Origin: Brachybacterium sp. EE-P12
GTDB lineage: Bacteria > Actinomycetota > Actinomycetes > Actinomycetales > Dermabacteraceae
Assembly: GCF_003711805.1 (NCBI RefSeq)
Contig: NZ_QXCP01000010.1
Span: 1,061 to 65,060 of the forward strand
DNA length: 64,000 nucleotides
Direction of reading: 5' to 3'
Shown here: one piece after another, positions 27,768-35,571 of the stretch
How the letters are laid out: every line of letters begins with the position of its first letter
How positions within the stretch are numbered: the stretch's first letter is position 1
The notes under the pieces: model-generated
What the model was told of the DNA's origin: nothing
Database searches by the model: none
Seen by the model: the letters and a program-made list of their open reading frames with translations, nothing else
Made by a program: the position numbers and the translations under genes

Positions 27768-28530
27768 GGGCGGCTCCCTCCGGGTCCTCGCCGCGGAACC
27801 AGTCGCGCGGGGCGTTCGCGATCTTCACCGGGGTGGCCTCGCGCTCCTCCGGCCGCGCCCAGACCACGGCGTTGGCGAGCACGCGCTGGATCTCGGCCTG
27901 GCGGTAGACGGGGTACTCCTGGTCCCCGGGGCTGAAGTAGAAGACCTTGCCCTTGCCGCGGCGGAAGGCGGCGCCGGAGCGGAACACCTCGCCGCCGGCG
28001 AAGGAGGAGACGAACACGAGCTCGTCGGGGGCGGGGATGTCGAACATCTCCCCGTACATCTCCTGCTCGGGGACGATGATCGGGTGCGGGACGCCGCGCG
28101 CGATCGGGTGGGAGCCGTTGACGGTCCAGACCCGCTCCTCCTCGCCCTCGTTGCGCCACAGCAGGTTGCAGGTGGTGCCCATGAGCTTCGTGAAGGGCTT
28201 GGAGTAGTGGGCGGAGTGCAGGGGGATCAGCCCCATGCCCTCGTGGACGCGGCGCACCACGCGCTCGGCGACCTCGTCGGGGACGTCCGCGTGGGCCATG
28301 TGCCCCCACCAGGTGAGCACGTCGGTCTCGGCGAGCGCCTCCTCGCTGAGCGTCTCCTCGATGTCGTCGAGCAGGGCGATCCGCACCTCGGCGTCGATGC
28401 CGTCGGCCGCGAGGAGGGAGCGCAGGCCCTCCGCGATCACCGTGTGCATCCCCTCGGGATAGATCTCCTGGACCTTCGGGTCGACCTTCTCGTGCCGGTT
28501 CTCGCCGAAGACGGCGATGCGCAATGTCAT
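27757..28530 (-). CDS. ThuA-like sugar utilisation protein
   Basis: 257 residues, one ThuA domain. ThuA of Sinorhizobium works with the Gfo/Idh/MocA-type ThuB in trehalose and related disaccharide use through 3-keto sugars; the same pairing is seen here. Typical features are the class I amidotransferase-like fold with TWWGHMAHADV, LHSAHYSKPF, the NEGEEERVW segment and SHPIARGVP. No nucleophile Cys of true amidotransferases is present. ATG 28530 is preceded by GAGGGAA. No sugar transporter or regulator adjoins the pair. Confidence 0.85.
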   Translation of the reverse strand: MTLRIAVFGENRHEKVDPKVQEIYPEGMHTVIAEGLRSLLAADGIDAEVRIALLDDIEETLSEEALAETDVLTWWGHMAHADVPDEVAERVVRRVHEGMGLIPLHSAHYSKPFTKLMGTTCNLLWRNEGEEERVWTVNGSHPIARGVPHPIIVPEQEMYGEMFDIPAPDELVFVSSFAGGEVFRSGAAFRRGKGKVFYFSPGDQEYPVYRQAEIQRVLANAVVWARPEEREATPVKIANAPRDWFRGEDPEGAARVI

Positions 28531-28695
28531 GACTTCCCTCGTCCTGTCGCTGGTCGTTCACGGGGCCGCCCGCCCTCGGGCGACCCGGTCCATCGTAGGG
28601 GCGCAGGGACCGGCCGCTGCGCCGGACCCGCCAGGAGAGAACCGTGACCGGCCTGTGACCCACTTCTCACCGCGGACTGGCTATGGTCGTCATCA
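28531..28695. promoter_or_regulatory. Promoter region of the ThuA/dehydrogenase operon
   Basis: A non-coding gap between two minus-strand units. Read on the minus strand, TACGAT (complement of ATCGTA near 28593-28598) fits the TANNNT -10 pattern, about 63 bases ahead of the ThuA start. No other element was recognised. Confidence 0.35.
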
Positions 28696-28719
28696 GGCTC
28701 CCTCAACGGCGAGGGGGCC
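28696..28719 (-). terminator. Stem-loop at the end of the lipid operon
   Basis: GGCTCCCTC at 28696-28704 pairs with GAGGGGGCC at 28711-28719 (one G-T pair) around a six-base loop, three bases past the stop of the SRPBCC gene. No T-run follows. Position and stability suggest a terminator of the five-gene operon. Confidence 0.55.
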
Positions 28720-28722
28720 TCT

Positions 28723-29118
28723 TCACCGCTCGGGCGCGACCTCGCCCAGGATCCCCTCGGCCCGCAGCCGCTCGATGAGCGCATCGGCGGTCTCCGCGTG
28801 CAGCCTCGCGGCACGCGACCAGCCGACGGCGCCGCCGAGGGCCCGGCCGACGGTCGCGCCCCAGCGGTAGCGGATCCGGGTCCCGCCGGGGATCTCGTCG
28901 AGCTCGAGCCGGGCCCGGACGTGGAAGCGCCGCCCCGCGAGGGCGCCGAGCAGGATCGTGCGGGCGAGGCTGCCGCGCTCCACGTCGAGACGCTCCGCCC
29001 CCTGCGCGTGCACGCGCCAGCCCCGGCCGGCGAAGAACTCCTCGAGCAGGGGGCGCAGCGCGCCCGCGTCCGCGCGGACGCTCAGGCGCACGCCGCCGCC
29101 CCGGTCCGCGCTCAGCAC
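28723..29118 (-). CDS. SRPBCC (START-like) family protein
   Basis: 131 residues from GTG 29118, overlapping the phosphatase stop by seven bases. The predicted alpha/beta order and segments such as LDVERGSLARTILLGAL, FHVRARLELDEIPGGTRIRYRWG and a long C-terminal amphipathic helix fit the SRPBCC lipid-binding fold, which forms a deep hydrophobic cavity. No catalytic residues can be assigned. As the last gene of an operon for lipid enzymes it could carry or sense an acyl or alkyl chain; that is inference from location. Family assignment itself is moderate. Confidence 0.65.
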   Translation of the reverse strand: MLSADRGGGVRLSVRADAGALRPLLEEFFAGRGWRVHAQGAERLDVERGSLARTILLGALAGRRFHVRARLELDEIPGGTRIRYRWGATVGRALGGAVGWSRAARLHAETADALIERLRAEGILGEVAPER

Positions 29119-29717
29119 GTCGTCCCCGGGGCGAGGGCCCTGCCCGGCCCCAGCTCGCGCAGCTCGGCGTTGCCCAGGTGCGGCACCTCGCGGTGGTCGT
29201 GCGGGTCGCGGCCCGCGCCGAGCGCGAGCGCGATCTGGAGCACGTCCCCGTGGGCGACGAGCACGACGTCGGCGCCGCGGGCGACCTCCTCGTCGGCCGC
29301 GGCGAGCGCCGCGAGCACCCGGGAGGCGACCTCGGCGACCGGTTCGACCCCGTCGGGATGGGCCGCGCGGGCGCGGTCGCGCCCCCACACCTCGTCGTAG
29401 GCGGTCGTGGGGCCCTCCTCGTGCGCGCCGAAGCCGCGCTCGCGCAGGCGCTCGTCCACGCGCGGAGCGGCCGCGCCGAGCCCGGCGGCGAACTCCTCCG
29501 CGGTCTGCCGCGCACGGGCGAAGTCGCTGGTGATCACCAGGGTGTGCGCGCCGAGGCCCTGTGCCCGGGCGGCCGCCGCGGCCTCGCGCGCCTGCTCGCG
29601 GCCGCACGCGGTGAGCCCCACCTCCTCCAGCGCCCGCCGGCCGGGGGCGGAGACGATCACGCCCTCGACGTTCGCGGTGGACTCGCCGTGGCGGAGCACG
29701 TGCAGCTGCGGCGCCAC
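29112..29717 (-). CDS. Histidine phosphatase (phosphoglycerate mutase-like) family protein
   Basis: 201 residues. LRHGEST at 8-14 holds the catalytic His; TSDFARARQTAEEF supplies the second Arg; RERGFGAHEEG and VAHGD the acid and second His. The family includes mutases and phosphatases of many small phosphates; the fusion-free 200-residue form fits a phosphatase. It lies three bases after the AGPS-like gene on the same transcript, so a lipid phosphate or glycerol-phosphate substrate is conceivable, but the sequence alone does not show it. Confidence 0.85.
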   Translation of the reverse strand: MAPQLHVLRHGESTANVEGVIVSAPGRRALEEVGLTACGREQAREAAAAARAQGLGAHTLVITSDFARARQTAEEFAAGLGAAAPRVDERLRERGFGAHEEGPTTAYDEVWGRDRARAAHPDGVEPVAEVASRVLAALAAADEEVARGADVVLVAHGDVLQIALALGAGRDPHDHREVPHLGNAELRELGPGRALAPGTTC

Positions 29718-29720
29718 GGC

Positions 29721-31427
29721 TCAGGGGGCGATGATCTTGCCCGGGTTGAGGTTCCGCCCCGGGTCGTTGTCCGCGAAGAGGCCCGTCACCATGCGCGCCC
29801 CGACCTCGCCGATGTCCTCGGTGATCCAGGGCTGGTGCTCGGTGCCCACCGCGTGGTGGTGGGAGACGGTCGAGCCGAGGTCCACGAAGGTCTGCTGCAC
29901 CGCGTTCTTCGCCCGGTAGTACTGCTCGAGCGCCTGCTCGTCGGAGGAGTAGGGGAAGGCGAAGGTGAAGTAGAGGCACGCGCCGGCGTGGTAGCTGTGC
30001 GACATGTGGCAGAACATGAAGCCGGGCAGGTCCTGCTCGCGCTGGGCGGCGTAGAAGGCGTCGTACACCTTCGAGTGGACCTCGTTGATGTTCGACCAGG
30101 TCGCGCCCGTGTCGCACACGTCGCCGAAGACCTGGTAGTTCATCAGGAAGTCGCGCAGGTACGGGGTGTCGAACTTCTTCTGGTCGTAGATCGCGCCGGG
30201 CCCCGCGCCCAGCGTGATGCCGCCGGCCCGCTTCACGATCTTCTTCACGATCGCCTTCTGGTGCTCGACGGCCTCCTTCGTGCCCTCGAAGCAGACGTAG
30301 GAGATCGACATCTCGTTCGTGGTGTCCCAGCCCTTGGAGCGCAGGTAGGCGAACAGGCCGTCCTGCACCTTCGCGGCGACCTTCCCCTTGGTCGAGCTGG
30401 GCTCCTTGACCATGGCGAGGCTGAACTCGGTCTCCGGCCCGTCGGAGAGGCGGGTGAAGGTGGGGGTGACGTCGGTGGAGCGGGCGATCGCGTGCATGCC
30501 GCGGATGCCGTGCTCCCAGTCGGGGTACATGTAGGCGATGACCTGGCGGACCGGGGCTATGCGATGCACCTGCACGGTCACCTCGGTGATCACGCCGAGG
30601 CGGCCCTCGCTGCCCAGGATCATCTCGTGCACGCTGGGCCCGGAGTCCCGGCCCGGGATCGGCTTGGTCACCGCGACGCCGTCGGGGTGGACCAGCCGCA
30701 GCCCGCGCACGATGTCCTCGATGTCGCCGTACTTGTCCGACTGCATGCCGGAGGAGCGGGTCGCCGCCCAGCCGCCGAGGGTCGAGTAGGTGAAGGAGTC
30801 GGGGAAGTGGCCGACGGTCCAGCCCAGCGCGTTCAGCTGCTCCTCGAGGTCGGGGCCGTACACGCCGGCCTCGACGCGGGCCAGGCCCGCAGTGTCGTCG
30901 ATCTCGATCACCTCGCGCATGCGGCCGAGATTCATGGTGAGGATCGGGCGCTGCTCGTCGACGTCCGGGGTGACGGAGCCGGAGATGCAGGAGCCGCCGC
31001 CGTAGGGGATCAGCACGAGGTCCTCGTCCAGGACGAGGCGGAGGATCCGGGCGACCTCGTCCTCGCTCGCGGGATAGACGACCGCGTCGACGAGCCGCTC
31101 GAAGAGGCCGTTGCGGACGCGGAAGAGGTCCGGCAGGGAGCGGCCGAAGGAGTGCACGACGCGGTACTCGTCGTCGTCGAGCAGGTTCTCCTCGCCGACG
31201 ACGTCCACCAGCGCGGCGCGGGTCGCCTCGGGCAGGCGGCTCGCGGGCACCTCGTGGTCCGACAGCTCGGGCTCGACCGGCTGCTTCGCATCGAGGTCCA
31301 CGCCCACCTTGTTCCTCGCCAGCGGGGCGAAGGCGGGCTTGTTGTCGTAGCGGAAGGTGACGTCGTCCAGGCCCCATCCCCACCACTTGTGCCGCTTGAC
31401 CTCCCGTGCGCTCAGCCGATCGCTCAT
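29721..31427 (-). CDS. FAD-linked alkyl-dihydroxyacetonephosphate synthase (AGPS) homologue
   Basis: 568 residues. In eukaryotes AGPS swaps the acyl chain of acyl-DHAP for a fatty alcohol, creating the ether bond. The vanillyl-alcohol-oxidase FAD domain is at about 90-290 (PYGGGSCISGSVTP, GSEGRLGVITEVTV). The substrate domain follows, ending with SHHHAVG: the HHH triad at residues 523-525 corresponds to the active-site histidines of AGPS and distinguishes it from lactate or glycolate oxidases. The N-terminal KWWGWGLDD is also AGPS-like. Start overlaps the PlsC stop (ATGA). Neighbours encode an acyl reductase, ketoreductase and acyltransferase, which fit the pathway. Confidence 0.88.
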   Translation of the reverse strand: MSDRLSAREVKRHKWWGWGLDDVTFRYDNKPAFAPLARNKVGVDLDAKQPVEPELSDHEVPASRLPEATRAALVDVVGEENLLDDDEYRVVHSFGRSLPDLFRVRNGLFERLVDAVVYPASEDEVARILRLVLDEDLVLIPYGGGSCISGSVTPDVDEQRPILTMNLGRMREVIEIDDTAGLARVEAGVYGPDLEEQLNALGWTVGHFPDSFTYSTLGGWAATRSSGMQSDKYGDIEDIVRGLRLVHPDGVAVTKPIPGRDSGPSVHEMILGSEGRLGVITEVTVQVHRIAPVRQVIAYMYPDWEHGIRGMHAIARSTDVTPTFTRLSDGPETEFSLAMVKEPSSTKGKVAAKVQDGLFAYLRSKGWDTTNEMSISYVCFEGTKEAVEHQKAIVKKIVKRAGGITLGAGPGAIYDQKKFDTPYLRDFLMNYQVFGDVCDTGATWSNINEVHSKVYDAFYAAQREQDLPGFMFCHMSHSYHAGACLYFTFAFPYSSDEQALEQYYRAKNAVQQTFVDLGSTVSHHHAVGTEHQPWITEDIGEVGARMVTGLFADNDPGRNLNPGKIIAP

Positions 31428-32341
31428 GCGTCTCCCTCCTCGTCCCGGGCGGCGCCGCCCAGGACCTCGTCGTGGTGCTCGTCGTACAGATCCTTCACTC
31501 GCTCGCGGATGCGGGTCGAGAACTCGGTCGCGGGTTCGCCCTGAAGCGCGACCATGGGGTCGCCGAAGACCACGCGCACCGTCGGGCGCCCCGGCACCGG
31601 CCAGGAGCGCCCCTTGGGCATCGCCTCGTAGCCCCCGATGATCGCGGCGGGGACCACGGGCACGCCGACCCCGATCGCGAGCGCGGCGCCACCGGGCTTG
31701 AACTCGGCCATCGTGCCGGTCTGCTGCCGGCCGCCCTCGGGGAACACGAGGATCGGGACGCCCGAGCGCAGGAGCTTCCGGGACGTGCCGGAGTGCTTGC
31801 GTGACCCGCCCCTGTCGATCGGGAAGGCGTTCATCATCAGGCGCACGAAGATGCGGCGGTGCCAGTGGTCGAACCAGTAGTCCGTGGCCACCCCGGTGCT
31901 GAGGAAACGTGCCTGCGTCCACGGCAGGCTCATCGCCAGCAGCGGTCCGTCGACATGGCTGGTGTGGTTGGCGACCAGCACGAATGGCCCGCGGATGCTC
32001 TTCACGCGACGGTGGACCTGCACCTGGGGGGTCACGGCGGAGTTCACCACGACCCGGAACAGGACGCGCTGCAGCACGAAGCGCAGTCCGGCCCGCCAGC
32101 GGGAGCGGTACTTCGCCAGCTCCCCCGTCGGCTTCTCCCAGCCCTCGCCGCGGGAGCGGGCCGAGAGCGAGTCGAACAGGCGCCGGGAGCGGTCCTTGAG
32201 GTCGTCGGCGGCCTTCGCGGTCGCATCCGCGGCGCGGCTCGAGGCCTCGGTGAAGCGGGCCGCGGCCTCGGCCCGGCGCGTGGGCTCCTGCTCCTCGGGC
32301 CGCGTCTCCTCGGGCTCCTTCTCGCTGTCCTCGGTGCTCAC
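31424..32341 (-). CDS. 1-acyl-glycerol-3-phosphate acyltransferase family protein (PlsC)
   Basis: 305 residues. The catalytic NHTSHVDGP motif lies near residue 125 and the FPEGGRQQTG motif near 200, with FPIDRGGS between them, all standard for LPLAT/PlsC enzymes that acylate lysophospholipids at the membrane. An unusual acidic, Ala-rich N-terminal arm of about 80 residues precedes it. A hydrophobic stretch near 85-100 probably docks to the membrane. Placed between a ketoreductase and AGPS, it may acylate the sn-2 position of an alkyl-glycerol phosphate, or DHAP itself; both are inferences. It begins four bases after the SDR stop. Confidence 0.88.
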   Translation of the reverse strand: MSTEDSEKEPEETRPEEQEPTRRAEAAARFTEASSRAADATAKAADDLKDRSRRLFDSLSARSRGEGWEKPTGELAKYRSRWRAGLRFVLQRVLFRVVVNSAVTPQVQVHRRVKSIRGPFVLVANHTSHVDGPLLAMSLPWTQARFLSTGVATDYWFDHWHRRIFVRLMMNAFPIDRGGSRKHSGTSRKLLRSGVPILVFPEGGRQQTGTMAEFKPGGAALAIGVGVPVVPAAIIGGYEAMPKGRSWPVPGRPTVRVVFGDPMVALQGEPATEFSTRIRERVKDLYDEHHDEVLGGAARDEEGDA

Positions 32342-32345
32342 GCGA

Positions 32346-33122
32346 TCACTTCTCCCGGTTGCGGCGGTGGCTGAGCAGCGCGCTCAGCCGTGCGACGAGA
32401 CCGCGGGGCGTGCCGCGCAGCACGGCCGCGATCAGCTTCCAGCGCTTCGACGGGATCGAGACGGGCTTCCCGCGGGCCACGTCCCGCAGGCAGTCCTCGA
32501 CCAGCCGGTCCGCGTCCAGCCACAGCACGCCGGGGATCGACGAGCCCTTGATCCCGGCGCGGGTGTGGAACTCGGTGCGGACCCAGCCCGGCATCAGCGC
32601 GGTGACCTGCACGCCGGTGCCGGCCAGCTGCACGCCGAGGGACTCGGAGTAGTTGCCCACCCAGGCCTTGATGGCGGAGTAGTTGTTCTGGGTCACCAGC
32701 GCCGAGACGGAGCCGACGTTGATGATCCAGCCGCGGCCGCGACGGCGCATCCCGCGCCCCGCCGCTCCGCCGAGCTTCAGCACGGCGCGGATCATCACCT
32801 CGAAGCCGAGGTCGTGGGGGGTGAGGTCCTCGTCCAGCAGGCCGGCGCGCACGGAGAATCCGGCGTTGTTCACGAGCACGTCGACGGGGTCGACGTCGGA
32901 CTCGAGGCGGTCGGCGACCCGCTGCTGGGCCTCGCGGTCGGCGAGGTCCGCGGTGATCGTCTCGACCTCCACGCCGTGCTCGCGGCGGAGCTGTGCGGCG
33001 GTCTCCTCGAGGCGATCGGGGTCCCGCGCGACCAGCACGAGGGCGCTCCCCCGTCCGGCGAACGCTCTGGCGAACGCCGCCCCGATGCCTGCGGTGCCGC
33101 CGGTGATCAGGGCCCTATGCAT
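32346..33122 (-). CDS. Short-chain dehydrogenase/reductase
   Basis: 258 residues, classical SDR. TGGTAGIG near 8-15 binds NADP(H), NNAG near 88, and the active site SVSALVTQNNYSAIK with Tyr near 146 and Lys near 150. The Arg of VLVARDPDR suggests NADP(H). A basic C-terminal tail (KRWKLIAAVLRGTPRGLVARLSALL) looks amphipathic and could bind membrane. In this operon a likely task is reduction of acyl- or alkyl-DHAP. TATCGT seven bases ahead of ATG 33122 suggests a leaderless transcript. First gene of the five-gene minus-strand unit. Confidence 0.88.
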   Translation of the reverse strand: MHRALITGGTAGIGAAFARAFAGRGSALVLVARDPDRLEETAAQLRREHGVEVETITADLADREAQQRVADRLESDVDPVDVLVNNAGFSVRAGLLDEDLTPHDLGFEVMIRAVLKLGGAAGRGMRRRGRGWIINVGSVSALVTQNNYSAIKAWVGNYSESLGVQLAGTGVQVTALMPGWVRTEFHTRAGIKGSSIPGVLWLDADRLVEDCLRDVARGKPVSIPSKRWKLIAAVLRGTPRGLVARLSALLSHRRNREK

Positions 33123-33129
33123 GGCGGCT

Positions 33130-33139
33130 ACGATACACT
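33130..33139. promoter_or_regulatory. Overlapping divergent -10 boxes of the lipid locus
   Basis: On the minus strand TATCGT (complement of 33130-33135) ends exactly seven bases before the ATG of the SDR gene, the spacing of a leaderless actinobacterial promoter. On the plus strand TACACT at 33134-33139 fits a -10 box for the acyl reductase gene, with about 130 bases of leader. The two hexamers overlap by two bases, so the two transcripts would compete or be switched together. Confidence 0.5.
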
Positions 33140-33273
33140 AGCGCCGCCCTGACCAGCGCGGAGAAGCTCCCAGGTGGGAGGCCCGCAGGGCACCCGCGCG
33201 TGTCCCGCGCCCCGTGCACGGACCGCGCCGATCGCCGGTCCCGCGCCCGCCGCACTCGTCCACAGAGGATCCC

Positions 33274-35571
33274 ATGACGCACACCACCTCCCCCGCCGAT
33301 CAGCCCGCCGCCGGCGGCACACCCCGCGGGGGTCGTCGGATCCTGCTCACCGGCGTGACCGGCTTCCTCGGCCAGGCCGTGCTGCGCTCCCTGCTGGAGA
33401 CCACCGAGGACGTCCACGTCACCGCCGTCGTGCGCCCGAAGGGCTCGGTCACCGGCCGCCGCCGCCTCGAGCAGCTGCTGCGCAAGCCCGTCTTCGCCTC
33501 CTGGGCGGAGCAGCTGGAGAAGGACGGCGCGCTCGAGGGCGCCGCCGACGGGAAGGCGCGCCTGAAGGACATCCTCGATGCGCGCGTGGGCGTGCTCGAG
33601 GGCGACCTCACCGACATGCCCGCGATCACCGACCCCGTCGACACGGTGATCCACTCGGCCTCCTCCGTCTCCTTCGACCCGCCGATCGACGACGCCTTCC
33701 GCACCAACGTCGGCGGCGCGCGGAACCTCTACGAGGCCCTCCTCGCCTCCGGGCAGGACCCGCACGTCATCCACGTCTCCACCGCCTACGTCGGCGGCAT
33801 CTCCAAGGGGCTGCGCCAGGAGGGCTCCCTGCGGGCCGACGTCGACTGGCGCGCCGAGTACGACGCCGCGCTCGCCGCCCGCGAGCGGGTCGAGGCGGAG
33901 TCGCGCCGGCCCGAGACGCTGCGCTCCCAGATCCGCTCGGCGAAGCTGCAGGTGGGCCGCATGGGCCCGAAGTCCGTCGCGAGCGTCTCCGAGGACGCGC
34001 GCCGCGACTGGGTCGAGCAGCGCCTGGTCGACTTCGGCCGCACCCGCGCCCAGTCCGTCGGCTGGACCGACATCTACACCTTCACCAAGGCGATGGCGGA
34101 GCAGGTCGCCGAGGAGCTGTGGGCCGGCAGCGGCCACCGCGTCTCCTTCGTGCGCCCCTCCATCATCGAGTCCGCGATGACCAAGCCCTACCCGGGCTGG
34201 ATCGACGGCTACAAGGTCGCCGATCCCCTGATCATGGCCTACGGCCGCGGCATGCTGCCGGAGTTCCCGGGCCTGGCCGACTCGATCCTCGACGTGATCC
34301 CCGTCGACCACGTCGTCAACGTGATCGTGGCGCTGGCCACGCAGGACGTCTCCCGCCGCGGCGACGAGGCCTACTACCAGGTCGTCTCCGGCGCCTCGAA
34401 CCCGCTGCCCTTCCACGAGATGGTCACCGCGGTGCGCGAGTACTTCACCGAGTTCCCGCTCGAGGACGACAAGGGCCGCCCGATCGCGGTGCCCGAGTGG
34501 TCCTTCCCCGCGGTGGAGATGGTCGAGCAGCGCTTCCGCGCCAAGGAGCTCTCCGCGAAGATCGGCTCGGCCGCCGTCGCCTACCTGCCCGCCACGCGGC
34601 GCACCCGCGAGTGGACCTCCGGCCTGCACAAGGCCACCTCGGGGCTGACGATGCTGCGCAAGTACATCGAGCTGTACCGCCACTACACGAAGACCGAGAT
34701 GGTCTTCGACGATGCGAACACGCGCGCGCTGCGGGAGGAGCTCCCCGAGGAGTTCCTGGCCACCCACGACTTCGACGTCACCGGGATCGTGTGGAAGGAC
34801 TACTTCCAGAAGCAGCACCTGCCGGCGGTCACGGAGCTGACCAAGGCGTACTCCCGTGCGAAGTCCGCGCAGAGGCGCCGCGCCTCGCGCCCCGTCCCCG
34901 AGCTCAAGCAGTCCACCGACTCGCTCGCGGTCTTCGACCTCGACGGCACCGTGCTCGCCACGAACATCGTCCAGCAGTACTTCGCCGTGGTCCGCGCGAC
35001 CCGCCCCCGCCGCACCTGGCCGGCCGAGATCGGCGGCCTGCTCGCCGCGGTGCCCGGCTACCTGCGCGCCGACCAGCGGGACCGCTCGGAGCTGATCCGT
35101 CTGGTCAACCGCCGCTACAAGGGCTACCGCAGCGAGGAGCTGCGTGCTCTCATGCAGGGCGAGGCGGGGCGTCGCATCCGCTCCTCGATCCGTCCGGAGG
35201 CGCTGGAGACCATCGAGCGCCATCGCGCGGCCGGGCATCGCACCGTGCTGGTCTCCGGTGCGCTGGACGTGCTGGTCGAGCCGCTCGCGGACCTCTTCGA
35301 CGAGGTCGTCGCGACCCACATGGACGAGGACAGCAGCGGCGTGATGACCGGCTATCTCGCCACGCCCCCGCTGGTGGACGAGGCGCGCGCGAACTGGCTG
35401 CGCAAGTACGCGGACCTGCACGGCGCGGACCTGTCGACCTCCTACGGCTACGGCGACTCGCACGCCGACGCGGCCTGGCTCGAGCTGGTGGGCACGCCCG
35501 CCGCCGTCGCCCCGGACCTCGGGCTGTACGCCGTGGCGAAGAAGAAGCGCTGGCAGATCCTGGAGTGGTGA
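33274..35571 (+). CDS. Fatty acyl reductase-like extended SDR fused to HAD-IB hydrolase
   Basis: 765 residues. The N-terminal part has TGVTGFLGQAVLRSLL (NADPH loop), HSASSVSFD, HVSTAYVGG and YTFTK (Tyr near 267), the pattern of fatty acyl-CoA reductases of the male-sterility family; the FAR_C-like helical part spans about 400-520. From about 550 a HAD-IB (SerB-like) phosphatase domain begins with FDLDGTVLAT and ends with GYGDSHAD. Thus it could make fatty alcohol from acyl-CoA and also act on a phosphate ester. ATG 33274 has GAGGA upstream. It is divergent from the SDR-PlsC-AGPS operon and its stop overlaps the YibE/F start. Confidence 0.85.
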   Translation: MTHTTSPADQPAAGGTPRGGRRILLTGVTGFLGQAVLRSLLETTEDVHVTAVVRPKGSVTGRRRLEQLLRKPVFASWAEQLEKDGALEGAADGKARLKDILDARVGVLEGDLTDMPAITDPVDTVIHSASSVSFDPPIDDAFRTNVGGARNLYEALLASGQDPHVIHVSTAYVGGISKGLRQEGSLRADVDWRAEYDAALAARERVEAESRRPETLRSQIRSAKLQVGRMGPKSVASVSEDARRDWVEQRLVDFGRTRAQSVGWTDIYTFTKAMAEQVAEELWAGSGHRVSFVRPSIIESAMTKPYPGWIDGYKVADPLIMAYGRGMLPEFPGLADSILDVIPVDHVVNVIVALATQDVSRRGDEAYYQVVSGASNPLPFHEMVTAVREYFTEFPLEDDKGRPIAVPEWSFPAVEMVEQRFRAKELSAKIGSAAVAYLPATRRTREWTSGLHKATSGLTMLRKYIELYRHYTKTEMVFDDANTRALREELPEEFLATHDFDVTGIVWKDYFQKQHLPAVTELTKAYSRAKSAQRRRASRPVPELKQSTDSLAVFDLDGTVLATNIVQQYFAVVRATRPRRTWPAEIGGLLAAVPGYLRADQRDRSELIRLVNRRYKGYRSEELRALMQGEAGRRIRSSIRPEALETIERHRAAGHRTVLVSGALDVLVEPLADLFDEVVATHMDEDSSGVMTGYLATPPLVDEARANWLRKYADLHGADLSTSYGYGDSHADAAWLELVGTPAAVAPDLGLYAVAKKKRWQILEW

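Noticed and set aside
33174-35567. Long N-terminal extension of the YibE/F frame
   Set aside because: Low-complexity Arg/Pro/Gly shadow of the acyl reductase gene; GTG 35568 overlaps the reductase stop as in other coupled pairs.
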